This document shows, piece after piece, positions 38,537-49,543 of a DNA stretch of 64,000 nt. This stretch comes from Rubinisphaera margarita (GTDB lineage Bacteria > Planctomycetota > Planctomycetia > Planctomycetales > Planctomycetaceae), in assembly GCF_022267515.1 (NCBI RefSeq), contig NZ_JAKFGB010000005.1, positions 186,001-250,000 on the forward strand. The letters run 5' to 3'. Both the position numbers and the translations under genes were made by a program. Position 1 is the stretch's first letter. Each line of letters begins with the position of its first letter. The notes beneath the pieces are model-generated. The model ran no database searches, was not told the origin of the DNA, and was given only the letters and a program-made list of their open reading frames with translations.

Positions 38537-39586
38537 TTACTTCAGCGGGGGAATCTTCAGATGTTCCCAGGCGGCTGCTGTGACCATGCGGCCGCGGGGA
38601 GTCCGCTGGATGAATCCCTGGCGAAGGAGAAACGGTTCGACTTCGTCTTCGAGCGTGTCGGGCGGGACGTTCATGGAATGGCCGATCGCCTGGATCCCGG
38701 CCGGTCCGCCGGTAAAAACGGTGATCAGCGTCATCAGGTAACGACGATCCATCTCCTCGAGGCCGATGGCATCAATCTCGATCATCGCAAGGGCTTCGCG
38801 AGCCACGTCGCCGGAAATCGGACCGGCTTTCTGTCGGACCTGCGCGAAATCCCGCGTCCAGCGAAGGAGGTTGTTGGCTTTGCGAGGCGTACCCCGACTG
38901 CGGGTGGCAATTTCCTGGGCGGCGTCCTCGGTCAGCTCCGTGCGAAGTTTCCGAGCGTTGCGGATCAGGAGGGTCGTTAAATCGTCGTGTTCGTAGAAAT
39001 CAAAGTGAGCCCGATTCACAAACCGATCCCGCAGCGGAGCGGTCAGCATGCCGCTGCGCGTGGTTGCTCCCACGATGGTGAACGGCTTCAGGCTCATGTT
39101 GACGGTCCGCGCGTTCAGCCCGTCGCCCAGAGCGATGTCGACGCGGAAGTCCTCCATGGCCGGATAGATGAATTCTTCAACCGCTGGCGGCAGCCGGTGA
39201 ATTTCGTCGATGAAGAGCACCGATTTCTCGCTGGCCCGGGTGAGATACGGGAGCAGATCCTTGGGAGCCCGTAATGTCGGGCCGGAGGTAATCTGGAAGT
39301 CGCTGCCGAGTTCTTTCGGCAAGACCATGGCCAGAGTCGTTTTGCCCAGTCCCGGAGGGCCTTCGAGCAGCAGATGTCCCAGAGCATCTCCCCGGGTCTG
39401 GGCCGCTTCGAGCATAATGCGGACTCGCTCGATGACCTTTCGCTGGCCGATGACTTCTTTCAGAGACTGGGGCCGCAGATCGTCATCGAGTTCCGGATTA
39501 TCGATCGAGAACTCGGGTGATTTCCTGACCGGTTCGGGTTCAGGAGCCTGCTGTTCCGATCCAGTGACTACCGTTTTGCGCGCCAT
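38537..39586 (-). CDS. ruvB: Holliday junction branch migration ATPase RuvB
   Basis: A 349-residue AAA+ helicase. RuvB signatures in order: LRPQSLKEVIGQ, Walker A EGPPGLGKTTLA, Walker B VLFIDEIHRL, sensor region IVGATTRSGMLTAPLRDRF and the C-terminal winged helix (DEVEPFLLRQGFIQRTPRGR). It drives branch migration with RuvA; ruvA and ruvC are not nearby. The ATG at 39586 gives the normal N-terminus with a short acidic Pro-rich leader; the longer frame upstream encodes Arg/Cys-rich sequence. Confidence 0.96.
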   Translation of the reverse strand: MARKTVVTGSEQQAPEPEPVRKSPEFSIDNPELDDDLRPQSLKEVIGQRKVIERVRIMLEAAQTRGDALGHLLLEGPPGLGKTTLAMVLPKELGSDFQITSGPTLRAPKDLLPYLTRASEKSVLFIDEIHRLPPAVEEFIYPAMEDFRVDIALGDGLNARTVNMSLKPFTIVGATTRSGMLTAPLRDRFVNRAHFDFYEHDDLTTLLIRNARKLRTELTEDAAQEIATRSRGTPRKANNLLRWTRDFAQVRQKAGPISGDVAREALAMIEIDAIGLEEMDRRYLMTLITVFTGGPAGIQAIGHSMNVPPDTLEDEVEPFLLRQGFIQRTPRGRMVTAAAWEHLKIPPLK

Positions 39587-39852
39587 CCCTGTTCGACTCT
39601 TCCTGTTTCGCCACTGATGTCGGACAGCCGCCGGGAATGGTGACTGGCCGTTCGGAGCCCGGCTCCGTTGTCCGTGGAGGATAAAGGATACCCCCGGAGC
39701 GATACAATCGCATCTGCACAGTCTCATCGGCACAGCGCGTTGCGACTCCCATTCACCGCAAATTCAGTATAGCAAGCAAAGTCTCAATACGTTCAAATAA
39801 AGCCGCATTTACGCGGATCCGCCCAGGCGATCCATTCTTCCTCTTTGATGTC

Positions 39853-42800
39853 ATGGTTTCGAATATGGATGATTCGATCGAACCAGTGGCCGACGACACT
39901 GAATATCGTCGGGAGCTGACCGGACTCAGCTTCCTGGCCCTGCTGGCGACGCAGTTTTTCACGGCTTTCAACGACAACCTGTTTCGCTGGCTGGTCGTGC
40001 CGATCGGGCAGAACATTCTTGGCGACAGCGAAGCTCTCGCCTGGGGAGCTGTTCTGTTCACACTTCCGTATCTGATCTTCGCTCCGACAGCGGGGTTCCT
40101 TGCCGACCGGTTCGCCAAACGCAAGGTGATCATCGCCTGCAAGTTCGTCGAAATCGCAGTTATGCTGCTTGGCGTGGCGGCGATCTGGTACTCGAATATC
40201 TATCTGCTGATGTTCCTCGTGTTCTGCATGGGAACCCAGAGCGCACTGTTCTCGCCCGCCAAAATTGGGGCCATTCCGGAGCTTCTCTCCGTTCGTGCGC
40301 TCTCGGAGGGCAATGGGCTGATGGCGATGGTGACCATTGCCGCCTGTGCTCTGGGAACTTTTGCCGGACTGAAGATCTACGACCTCAATTACGAAGCGGG
40401 CGTGCTGATCGCCCTCTGGCCCATCGCGGTGGCTCTGTTGGGAATCGCGGTTGTCGGCTTTTTCGTCAGTCTGCTGGTTTACACGAATCCGGCTGCAGAT
40501 CCGAGCCGGAAGTGGACGCTGAATCCGATCGAAGAATTCCGTCCCAGTCTGCGGCGTCTGTTCTGTGATCCTCCGCTGGCCCGGACCGCCCTCGGCATTG
40601 CGTTCTTCTACTTCCTGGCGATTCTGTATCAGGTGAACATCGACGCCTTCGGCGAGCATACGCTGCTGTTGACCAAGGGCGATATTGCCTTGCTGATGCC
40701 AATGCTCGTGCTGGGCATTGGTGTGGGAAGTGTAGCCGCCGGCTGGATGTCGGGCGGAATTATCCAGTTGGGAATGGTGCCAGTTGGAGCGATGGGCATC
40801 GCGTTTTCGACGATGTACCTCGGCATCATGGGGTGGGGCGTCGATCCGGCCAACGCGGGACCGGAGTTTCAGACCACAGCGATCTGGCTCTTTGTGCTCG
40901 GAGCTCTCGGGAGCTTCTTCTATATCCCGCTCGAATCGTTCCTGCAGCATCGCAGCCCGAATGCCGTACGTGGCTCCATCCTTTCGGCGACCAACGCGCT
41001 CACCAACGGCTTCATGCTGCTGGCGATGGCGATGTTCTACATCCTCCGGGAAACACTCGATCTCAGCCCCCCCTGGGTCTTTTTCATCGCTGGTCTGCTG
41101 ACGCTTCCGGTAATCGTCGCGAGTTTCGCCTTCCATGCCGTCGATTTCTGTCGTTTCCTGCTGCGGACCATTTTCAACTGCATGTATTCGGTGCACCTGC
41201 ATGGGTTCGACAAGATTCCGGAGGACCGTGGGGCTCTGCTGGTTCCCAATCATGTCTCGTGGATGGACGGACCGTTGCTGTGCGGGTTCGCTCCACGATT
41301 TGTACGGTTTATGATTTACTCGGACCATACCCGCAGACCCGTGCTGAACCAGTTTGCGGCACTGTTTCGCGTCATTCCCCTGTCTCCCACCGATGGCCCG
41401 AAAGCGATCATCAAATCGCTCAAGGATGCACGAAACAGCGTGCAGAGCGGGGAACTGGTCTGCATCTTCCCGGAAGGGGGGATCTCGCGGACCGGGCGGC
41501 TGATGACCTTCAACAAGGGGGTTCTCAAAATCGTTCAGGGGACCGACGTACCGGTTTACCCGATGTACATTCACGGCATGTGGGGCAGCCGGCTCAGCTA
41601 TCGCGGGGGAGGATTATTCAAGAGCCCGTGGCGCTGGCGTCGTCGCATCGACATCTATGTCGGTGACGCTCAGACCAATGTCGAAAACCCTGGCCAGTTG
41701 AGACAGGCCGTCGAAGAGATTGCCGCGACGTCGATGCAGGATCAAATGGTTCGTCAACCGGTCCTGGCCCGTCAGTTCGTGCAGCAGTGTCGCAGCAGCC
41801 TGTTCCGCAACAAGGCCGCCGATTCGTCGGGAGCCGAACTGACCGGTGGCAAGCTGCTGGCGGCGACAATCGCCTTCAAACGGGTGTTGCAGCGGGAAGT
41901 CTTTCATGAAGACGAGCAGCGCGTCGGCGTTCTGTTGCCCCCCTCTGTGGGCGGCGTTCTGGCGAATACTGCGCTCGCTCTCTGCGACAAGGTCTCGGTG
42001 AACCTGAATTATACACTCGACGATGCGGTCATGAATCACTGCATTCACGATGCCGGCCTGAAGCACGTCCTCACCAGCAAAAAGTTCCTCGAAAAGAAGC
42101 CGATGGAACTCAATGCCGATTTCGTCTTTCTCGAGGATCTCAAAGAGCATGTGACCGGCGTCGACCGGTTGCTTGGGGCATTGCAGGCCTATCTGTTACC
42201 GGCTGGCATCATCGAACGGATACATGGCCTCGACCGGATCGAACTCGATGACTGCCTGACGATCATTTACACGTCCGGCTCCACCGGAGAGCCCAAGGGC
42301 GTCATGCTGTCGCAGTTGAATGTGCTCTCCAATGTCGCCGCAGTGGACTACATGTTCACGCTGAAGAAAGACGATACGCTGATTGGCGTGCTGCCCTTCT
42401 TCCATTCGTTCGGCTATACGATTTCCATGTGGCTTGTGCTGGCGATGAAGCCGGCTGGGGCCTATCACTTCAATCCGCTCGATTCGCGACAGGTCGGAAA
42501 GCTGGCCGAGAAGTATCGCGGAACGATCATTCTGGCCACGCCAACGTTCCTTCGCTCCTACTGTAAGCGAGTCACACCGGAACAGTTCCAGCATCTGTGG
42601 CTGGTCGTCGTGGGAGCCGAGAAGCTTCCGGTCGATCTGGCTGAGTGTTGTCAGGAACAATACGGCGTGAGCCCGATTGAAGGGTACGGTTCCACGGAGA
42701 TGTCTCCTCTGGTCGCGGCGAATCAGCTGGACTATCAGGACAGCGTCACCACGCAGCAGGCAAACCGACTGGGCACGGTCGGGCAGTGCGTTCCGGGCGT

Positions 42801-43389
42801 GTTCGCCAAAGTGGTCGATCCCGAAACATATGAGGAACGGCCACTTGAAACGGAAGGCCTGCTCTTCGTGACCGGACCGAACGTGATGCTCGGTTATCTG
42901 AACCAGCCGCAGAAGACCGCTGAAGTCGTGATCGACGGCTGGTACAACACGGGAGACTTCGCTCGTATCGACCAGAACGGCTTCATCACACTGACAGGTC
43001 GTCAGAGTCGCTTCTCCAAAATCGGCGGCGAGATGGTGCCGCACATTCGCATCGAAGAGACGCTGAACACGATTTTGAACCGGATTTGCCCGCTTGAAGG
43101 CGACGCGGAAGAGGGAATGCCTCTGATTCGCCTCGCCGTCACAGCCGTCCCCGATGAGAAAAAGGGCGAGCGCATTGTCGTCCTGCATCTGCCTCTGGGA
43201 GAAGCTTGCGAAAAACTGATTCGCGAAACCCACCAATGCGATCTGCCCAACCTGTGGCTGCCTTCCAAAGACAGCTATATCGAGGTCGATGAGATCCCTC
43301 TGCTCGGCACCGGAAAAATGGACCTGAAGGGCATCAAAGTGCTGGCCCTGGAACGCTGCTCGCCAGTCGGTTCATCCGCCGAAGACTAA
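39853..43389 (+). CDS. MFS transporter / acyltransferase / acyl-CoA (or acyl-ACP) synthetase fusion
   Basis: A 1178-residue three-part protein. Residues 1-430: an MFS permease (FNDNLFRWLVVPIGQ, AGFLADRFAKRKV) of the LplT lysophospholipid-transporter type. About 440-640: a PlsC acyltransferase with NHVSWMDGP (H-x4-D motif near residue 465) and FPEGGISRTG near 540. About 660-1178: an AMP-forming synthetase with YTSGSTGEPKG near 805 and EGYGSTEMSPL. This equals LplT plus Aas of enterobacteria joined in one chain and would import lysophospholipid and re-acylate it at the inner membrane. It is divergent from ruvB. Confidence 0.9.
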   Translation: MVSNMDDSIEPVADDTEYRRELTGLSFLALLATQFFTAFNDNLFRWLVVPIGQNILGDSEALAWGAVLFTLPYLIFAPTAGFLADRFAKRKVIIACKFVEIAVMLLGVAAIWYSNIYLLMFLVFCMGTQSALFSPAKIGAIPELLSVRALSEGNGLMAMVTIAACALGTFAGLKIYDLNYEAGVLIALWPIAVALLGIAVVGFFVSLLVYTNPAADPSRKWTLNPIEEFRPSLRRLFCDPPLARTALGIAFFYFLAILYQVNIDAFGEHTLLLTKGDIALLMPMLVLGIGVGSVAAGWMSGGIIQLGMVPVGAMGIAFSTMYLGIMGWGVDPANAGPEFQTTAIWLFVLGALGSFFYIPLESFLQHRSPNAVRGSILSATNALTNGFMLLAMAMFYILRETLDLSPPWVFFIAGLLTLPVIVASFAFHAVDFCRFLLRTIFNCMYSVHLHGFDKIPEDRGALLVPNHVSWMDGPLLCGFAPRFVRFMIYSDHTRRPVLNQFAALFRVIPLSPTDGPKAIIKSLKDARNSVQSGELVCIFPEGGISRTGRLMTFNKGVLKIVQGTDVPVYPMYIHGMWGSRLSYRGGGLFKSPWRWRRRIDIYVGDAQTNVENPGQLRQAVEEIAATSMQDQMVRQPVLARQFVQQCRSSLFRNKAADSSGAELTGGKLLAATIAFKRVLQREVFHEDEQRVGVLLPPSVGGVLANTALALCDKVSVNLNYTLDDAVMNHCIHDAGLKHVLTSKKFLEKKPMELNADFVFLEDLKEHVTGVDRLLGALQAYLLPAGIIERIHGLDRIELDDCLTIIYTSGSTGEPKGVMLSQLNVLSNVAAVDYMFTLKKDDTLIGVLPFFHSFGYTISMWLVLAMKPAGAYHFNPLDSRQVGKLAEKYRGTIILATPTFLRSYCKRVTPEQFQHLWLVVVGAEKLPVDLAECCQEQYGVSPIEGYGSTEMSPLVAANQLDYQDSVTTQQANRLGTVGQCVPGVFAKVVDPETYEERPLETEGLLFVTGPNVMLGYLNQPQKTAEVVIDGWYNTGDFARIDQNGFITLTGRQSRFSKIGGEMVPHIRIEETLNTILNRICPLEGDAEEGMPLIRLAVTAVPDEKKGERIVVLHLPLGEACEKLIRETHQCDLPNLWLPSKDSYIEVDEIPLLGTGKMDLKGIKVLALERCSPVGSSAED

Positions 43390-43399
43390 GAACCGTCTA

Positions 43400-43427
43400 G
43401 GGCCTGGCCGCAATATCGGACAGGCCC
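43400..43427. terminator. Hairpin shared by two convergent genes
   Basis: A 7-bp GGGCCTG/CAGGCCC stem (43400-43406 with 43421-43427), extended inside by CCG/CGG. There is no T run on either side, so it may act as a bidirectional end structure between the fusion gene and the aldolase gene. It starts 10 nt after one stop and ends 16 nt before the other. Confidence 0.4.
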
Positions 43428-43443
43428 GGCTGGCCGTAACCCT

Positions 43444-44385
43444 CTACAGCCAGCGTTCCATCCGGTCGAGAATTTCCTGCAGGACGAATCGATCGGACTC
43501 CGGGCGGCGAGCGCTGTCGGGGTGAGTTTCGTCGGTTTCAATCCAGTTCCGCAGGTGCAGGAACTGGGCGGCGTTGTGCTTGTAGGCCGGAACGGGAACG
43601 CGAAACGCAAAGTGGCCGAGGTACTGCAGGGTGTCGTTGAGTTCGTAAAACTCGTCGTTCCCCTCAAGCCAGAACTTGTCCCGCAGGGCGAACAGATCGG
43701 GGGCAAAGGTCGACAGGCCGAGAAGATAATCGGAGCCGTATATCACCATGTCGATCGCCAGATCGTTGCCGGTGAGCACGAGGAAGTCGGGACGGACCTC
43801 GTTACGCAGTAACAGGCGATCCCACTCCAGCCGACGTGAGAGCGAGGAATGCTTGGCTCCAATACATTGGGGGATGCCGAGCAGACTGCGATAAAGATCG
43901 AGTGAATAAATCTTCCCGAACGGGGCGAACATCGTTCCCAGTTCGAAGCCGATGTAGCGATCCGTATATTGTCCGAGCCTGCGATAACGCTCGGCGATCT
44001 CGGCATCACTTCCGGCGGTCAGTCCGTACGACTGAAACAGAACGGGGATTCCGCCAAAGCTGTCAATCAGCTGCATCTCACGAGCGTATTCCTCTTCGCG
44101 AAAAGCTTCTTCCGGCCGGTCGCCCACGAATGCTCCGGCGACATAATCGCCCCCAGAAACGATCTCGCGAGTTCGTGACAGGACTTCCGTTTTAAGCGTC
44201 GTGTCAATCAGATTTCCGTAGCCAGTGTCCATATTCACGGCGGGCGCCAGTCCGGCGGCGGCCGTGCGTTCAACGTGCGCTTCAAATCCAGGCCAGTCCA
44301 CCGCTCCGGTCGAAGTAAACGGTAGCAGGATTGCCGAGAATCCTCTAATCTTACGGTTCGGAACGATCATCTCATGAGGAGTCAT
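43444..44385 (-). CDS. DapA-superfamily class I aldolase/lyase (not DapA)
   Basis: A 313-residue TIM-barrel protein of the dihydrodipicolinate synthase/N-acetylneuraminate lyase superfamily. The Schiff-base lysine is in IGAKHSSLSRR (about residue 178), and SAILLPFTSTGAVDW is the typical barrel start. The GTTGE substrate motif of DapA is replaced by NMDTGYGN, so the enzyme probably acts on another 2-oxo-acid; the substrate is unknown. It is convergent with the lipid fusion gene. Confidence 0.82.
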   Translation of the reverse strand: MTPHEMIVPNRKIRGFSAILLPFTSTGAVDWPGFEAHVERTAAAGLAPAVNMDTGYGNLIDTTLKTEVLSRTREIVSGGDYVAGAFVGDRPEEAFREEEYAREMQLIDSFGGIPVLFQSYGLTAGSDAEIAERYRRLGQYTDRYIGFELGTMFAPFGKIYSLDLYRSLLGIPQCIGAKHSSLSRRLEWDRLLLRNEVRPDFLVLTGNDLAIDMVIYGSDYLLGLSTFAPDLFALRDKFWLEGNDEFYELNDTLQYLGHFAFRVPVPAYKHNAAQFLHLRNWIETDETHPDSARRPESDRFVLQEILDRMERWL

Positions 44386-44621
44386 GCTGTTTCCCGTCTT
44401 TCATCAGGCTGTCTGGGCGATGCAGGATTTCCGGGGCAGGCCGGCACGGCGACAGAATACTCTGCCGGAGTCGAAATCTCCACAAGGTCCACCACGTCGT
44501 CCGAGTTTTTAGGGCGTTCGCTGTTGCGTTACCGGTTGCTATTGCGATAATAGCGACTTCAGGAATCAACTCTTCAAGCGACTGCATCCTCCGACACCAA
44601 GATGAAAAAGTTGAGCATTCG

Positions 44622-45362
44622 ATGCCGAAAAAGACCGCTTCCCGCCTTTGGATTCAGGGACGAGTTCCAAGTGGGTACTGGGATCATGCGGCGAACCGCA
44701 AAGCCTATATGAAGTGGCTCGCGCAGCGGCTCGGCTACAGAAAACTCCAGGACTGGTATCAGATCTCCAAACAGGATTTTCACGTCAACGCCGGCGGAGG
44801 GCTGCTCGCTAATTACTACCAGGATTCGCCGCAGAAAGCGGTGATGGCCCACTTCCCGGAATATCCGTGGCGACCGTGGTTGTTTCGCAGCACCTCTCAG
44901 GGGTACTGGCAGGACAAGAAGAACCGGCTCGCGTATGTCGACTGGCTGGGGGAAGAACTCGGGCTCGCCTCGCTGGACGACTGGTACCGGGTGAGTCGGT
45001 CTCATTTTCATACCAACCGTGGCGGTGGCATGCTGGCCAATTACTACGGTGATTCGGTATTTCGACTGCTCAAGGAATACGCTCCGCGAAAGAAATGGCT
45101 GCCCTGGTGCTTCCCGACGGTACCGCAGCGGTTCTGGCAGGATCAGAAGAATCGCCAGGCCTACATGCGATGGCTCGGCAAGGAGCTCGGTTTCGAGAAA
45201 ATGACGGATTGGTACAAGCTCACCCGGCAGGATTTCGCCGAGCATCATGGCGAGGCGTTGTTTGCCACCTACTACAAGGGTTCAGTCCTGAGGGCCTTGA
45301 AAGATTTCCGTCCCTCGCATAAATGGAGCGCGGAACGCTTGCGACAGGCCAGACGCGAGTAA
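44622..45362 (+). CDS. Protein of three exact-period 76-residue repeats
   Basis: A 246-residue protein made of three tandem repeats (residues 10-85, 86-161, 162-237), each exactly 76 long with no gaps. Shared pattern: YW-x-D, NR-x-AY-x-x-WL-x-x-x-LG, DWY, DF, G-x-x-L-x-x-YY, S, P, W. Anchor residues recur at fixed spacing: W20/W96/W172, W45/W121/W197, F53/F129/F205, S69/S145/S221. Many Trp, Tyr, Lys and Arg suggest a nucleic-acid- or protein-binding alpha-rich repeat fold. No signal peptide or known enzyme motif. I cannot name the family. Confidence 0.8.
   Translation: MPKKTASRLWIQGRVPSGYWDHAANRKAYMKWLAQRLGYRKLQDWYQISKQDFHVNAGGGLLANYYQDSPQKAVMAHFPEYPWRPWLFRSTSQGYWQDKKNRLAYVDWLGEELGLASLDDWYRVSRSHFHTNRGGGMLANYYGDSVFRLLKEYAPRKKWLPWCFPTVPQRFWQDQKNRQAYMRWLGKELGFEKMTDWYKLTRQDFAEHHGEALFATYYKGSVLRALKDFRPSHKWSAERLRQARRE
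44649..45332 (+). repeat. Three tandem 228-bp coding repeats
   Basis: The DNA units 44649-44876, 44877-45104 and 45105-45332 each encode one 76-residue repeat. They are clearly diverged at the DNA level, so the repeat is old and kept in register by selection on the protein, not a recent expansion. Confidence 0.8.
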
Positions 45363-45449
45363 AATAGACACTCCCGTGTGGGCTTCTCCTCAGCTTCACG
45401 GCAACGCCAGCGGGGTTTGAGGACCTTTCAGAAAGAAAAATGACCGACT

Positions 45450-47009
45450 ATGCCGGCTCTCGACCTCAGCGAATTTGAGTGGAAAACCATCCTGCGTCCT
45501 CTGCGCAAGGACGATTACGATGCGATTGTCGAGATGCAGAAGGTATGCTTCCCGGGGATGCATCCCTGGATGCGCGAGCAGATTGAGAGTCAGATCAACA
45601 TCTTTCCCGAAGGACAGATCGCGGTCGAAATCGACGGTCAACTCGTCGCGACGTCCAGCAGTCTGATTCTGCAGTACGACCCGGATATGGCCTGGTACGA
45701 CTGGAAGAAGGTTGCCGACGATGGCTACATCCGCAATCACAATATTCGCGGCGATACCCTGTACGGGATCGAGATCATGGTCCATCCCGATTTTCGGGGC
45801 ATGAAGCTCGCCCGGCGCCTGTACGACGCCCGCAAGGAGCTTTGCCGCGAGCTGAATCTGCGTCGCATGATCATTGGCGGACGAATCCCCGGTTATGGCA
45901 AGCACGCCGAGCAGATGTCGGCCCGGCAGTACGTCGATCAGGTTTGTGCTAAACAGAAGTTCGACCCGGTGCTGACCGCTCAGATCGCCAATGGCTTCGC
46001 GCTGCAGGGGCTGCTGCCGAATTACTTTCCCAGCGATGAAGCCTCCCGCGGTTACGCCACCTTCCTGGAATGGCGAAACCTCGACTATATGCCGACGACG
46101 AAACGTCGCTCGAGCCATGTGATTGAGCCGATCCGCCTGGCCGTCGTTCAGTATGCCCTGCGGACAATTACGGGCTTCGACGAGTTTGCCCGGCAGTGTG
46201 AGTTCTTCATCGACACGGCTTCAGAATATCACAGCGACTTCGTCCTGTTTCCGGAGCTGTTCACGACTCAATTGCTTTCCTGCACGAACGTGACCCGCCC
46301 GGGGCATGCCGCCCGGCACCTCGCCGAATACACGCCGCAGTATCTCGATCTGTTCACGGAAATGGCCGTCCGCTACGACATTAATGTCATCGGCGGATCT
46401 CAATTCGTGGTGGAGAACGGGACCCTCTTCAACGTGTCGTATCTGTTCCGCCGCGATGGAACTCTCGGCAAGCAGTATAAAATTCACGTCACGCCGAGTG
46501 AGCGGAAATGGTGGGGCGTGGCTCCCGGCAGCAAGGTCGAAGTGTTCGACACCGACTGCGGCCGAGTCGCAATTCTCATCTGCTACGACATCGAATTCCC
46601 GGAACTCGTCCGCATCGCGGCCAACAAGGGAGCTCAGATTATTTTCGTGCCCTTCAATACCGATACCCGGCACGGATACCTGCGGATCCGTCACTGCTCG
46701 CTGGCCCGTTGCGTTGAAAATCACATGTACGTGGCGGTTTCGGGCTGTACCGGCAACCTGCCGTTCGTGGAGAACTCCGACATTCACTACGCCCAGTCGG
46801 CGATCTTTACACCGGCTGATGCCGAGTTCGCCCGCGATGCGATTGCCGCTGAGACGAACGCCAACATCGAAACGATGATCATTCACGACGTCGATCTGGA
46901 GCAGTCCCGTCGGCACAAGCTGATGGGAAGCGTGCAGAACTTCAACGACCGTCGTACGGACCTGTACAAGGTCGTCTACCAGGAAGACGGCGAGGAGCAC
47001 AAGATCTGA
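45450..47009 (+). CDS. GNAT acetyltransferase / carbon-nitrogen hydrolase fusion (YhcX-like)
   Basis: A 519-residue fusion. Residues about 10-215: a GNAT domain (GIEIMVHPDFRGMKLARRLYDARKEL holds the acetyl-CoA loop). About 228-500: a nitrilase-superfamily amidase with the Glu-Lys-Cys triad at FPELF (about 268), YKIHVTPSE (about 344) and ILICYDIEFPE (about 377). The same two-domain order is known from Bacillus subtilis YhcX. Physiological substrates are unknown. The next gene (molybdenum-carrier-like) starts 12 nt after the stop, suggesting one operon. Confidence 0.92.
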   Translation: MPALDLSEFEWKTILRPLRKDDYDAIVEMQKVCFPGMHPWMREQIESQINIFPEGQIAVEIDGQLVATSSSLILQYDPDMAWYDWKKVADDGYIRNHNIRGDTLYGIEIMVHPDFRGMKLARRLYDARKELCRELNLRRMIIGGRIPGYGKHAEQMSARQYVDQVCAKQKFDPVLTAQIANGFALQGLLPNYFPSDEASRGYATFLEWRNLDYMPTTKRRSSHVIEPIRLAVVQYALRTITGFDEFARQCEFFIDTASEYHSDFVLFPELFTTQLLSCTNVTRPGHAARHLAEYTPQYLDLFTEMAVRYDINVIGGSQFVVENGTLFNVSYLFRRDGTLGKQYKIHVTPSERKWWGVAPGSKVEVFDTDCGRVAILICYDIEFPELVRIAANKGAQIIFVPFNTDTRHGYLRIRHCSLARCVENHMYVAVSGCTGNLPFVENSDIHYAQSAIFTPADAEFARDAIAAETNANIETMIIHDVDLEQSRRHKLMGSVQNFNDRRTDLYKVVYQEDGEEHKI

Positions 47010-47021
47010 CGTGGGAGCGGC

Positions 47022-47507
47022 ATGACTTCAACGTTCCCCCTGCAGAGGATTGTTTCCGGCGGTCAGACGGGTGTCGACCGGGCGGCTCTCGATGTTGCAC
47101 TGGAACTCGGAATCCCCTGTGGCGGCTGGTGTCCTGCCGGCCGCCGTGCGGAAGACGGGGCAATTCCCGATCGCTATCCGCTGCAATGCACGGAAGAATG
47201 GCGGTACGATGTCCGGACGGAAGCCAATATCCGCGATACCGACGGGACGCTGATTATCGCCGCCTCTCCGCTGACTGGCGGCACGAAACTGACGCGCGAC
47301 CTGGCTCGGAGGATGGATAAGCCGTTGCTGATCCTTCCGGCAAAGACATTATTCGCTGCGGAGATGATTGAACCGTGGCTGAAAGACCATAAAATCTCCC
47401 TGTTAAATGTTGCCGGGCCCCGCGAATCGACCTGTCCCGGCATCTACCGGCAGACAGTTCAGCTTCTGTTGCAGTGGCTTACACCCCGAAGTGATCAGGT
47501 CCGTTGA
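47022..47507 (+). CDS. Molybdenum carrier-like Rossmann protein
   Basis: A 161-residue protein with RIVSGGQTGVDRAALDVAL at the N-terminus, CGGWCPAGRRAEDG and later TLIIAASPLTGGTKLT, the signature of the putative molybdenum carrier family, which belongs to the SLOG/lysine-decarboxylase-like Rossmann group. Such proteins bind nucleotide-like ligands; cofactor storage is proposed for some members. Its short distance to the GNAT-nitrilase gene suggests a shared pathway, which is inference. Confidence 0.82.
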   Translation: MTSTFPLQRIVSGGQTGVDRAALDVALELGIPCGGWCPAGRRAEDGAIPDRYPLQCTEEWRYDVRTEANIRDTDGTLIIAASPLTGGTKLTRDLARRMDKPLLILPAKTLFAAEMIEPWLKDHKISLLNVAGPRESTCPGIYRQTVQLLLQWLTPRSDQVR

Positions 47508-47769
47508 GGGCCTGACGCCGGAAGAGAGGGCTGCTGCGGACCTGCCCGGCAATGCCTGACGCAAGAGGCGTCGCGGAATGGGTAGCGGGTCTTCGGTCGA
47601 AGTCGTTGTGACCCTCGGTCAGCGCTGTCCTGCCGGAGAGTGGCTGGCTCCATTGGCGACGACATCAGGTTTACGAGTACGATGAGGTCCCGGATCGCGT
47701 TGAATCCGAGGAAAAGCAGACGATCCCCCCGCCTTCTGAAGGCGAAACCATTCACCACCGAACGGATCT

Positions 47770-49443
<1,674 letters not shown>

Positions 49444-49455
49444 CCGCACGGGTGC

Positions 49456-49479
49456 CATGCCCACGCTTGCGTGGGCATG
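49456..49479. repeat. REP-like palindrome after ettA
   Basis: A perfect 11-bp inverted repeat (49456-49466 with 49469-49479) with a 2-nt TT loop. There is no T run. Its sequence resembles a short palindromic repeat that I recall as common between planctomycete genes; genome-wide copy number cannot be judged here. Confidence 0.6.
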
Positions 49480-49543
49480 TTGTCAGGGACGTCGGTTGAG
49501 AAGAACCGGCCCGACGAGAATCCACTTTCCTCACGAATTCCGC

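Noticed and set aside
39793..41574. A 593-residue open frame on the minus strand over the lipid fusion gene
   Set aside because: It is His/Gln/Arg-rich nonsense antisense to clear MFS and PlsC sequence.
49458..49515. Tiny frames read out of the palindrome after ettA (MPTLAWA and MPTQAWA types)
   Set aside because: They are translations of the palindromic repeat itself and are not genes.
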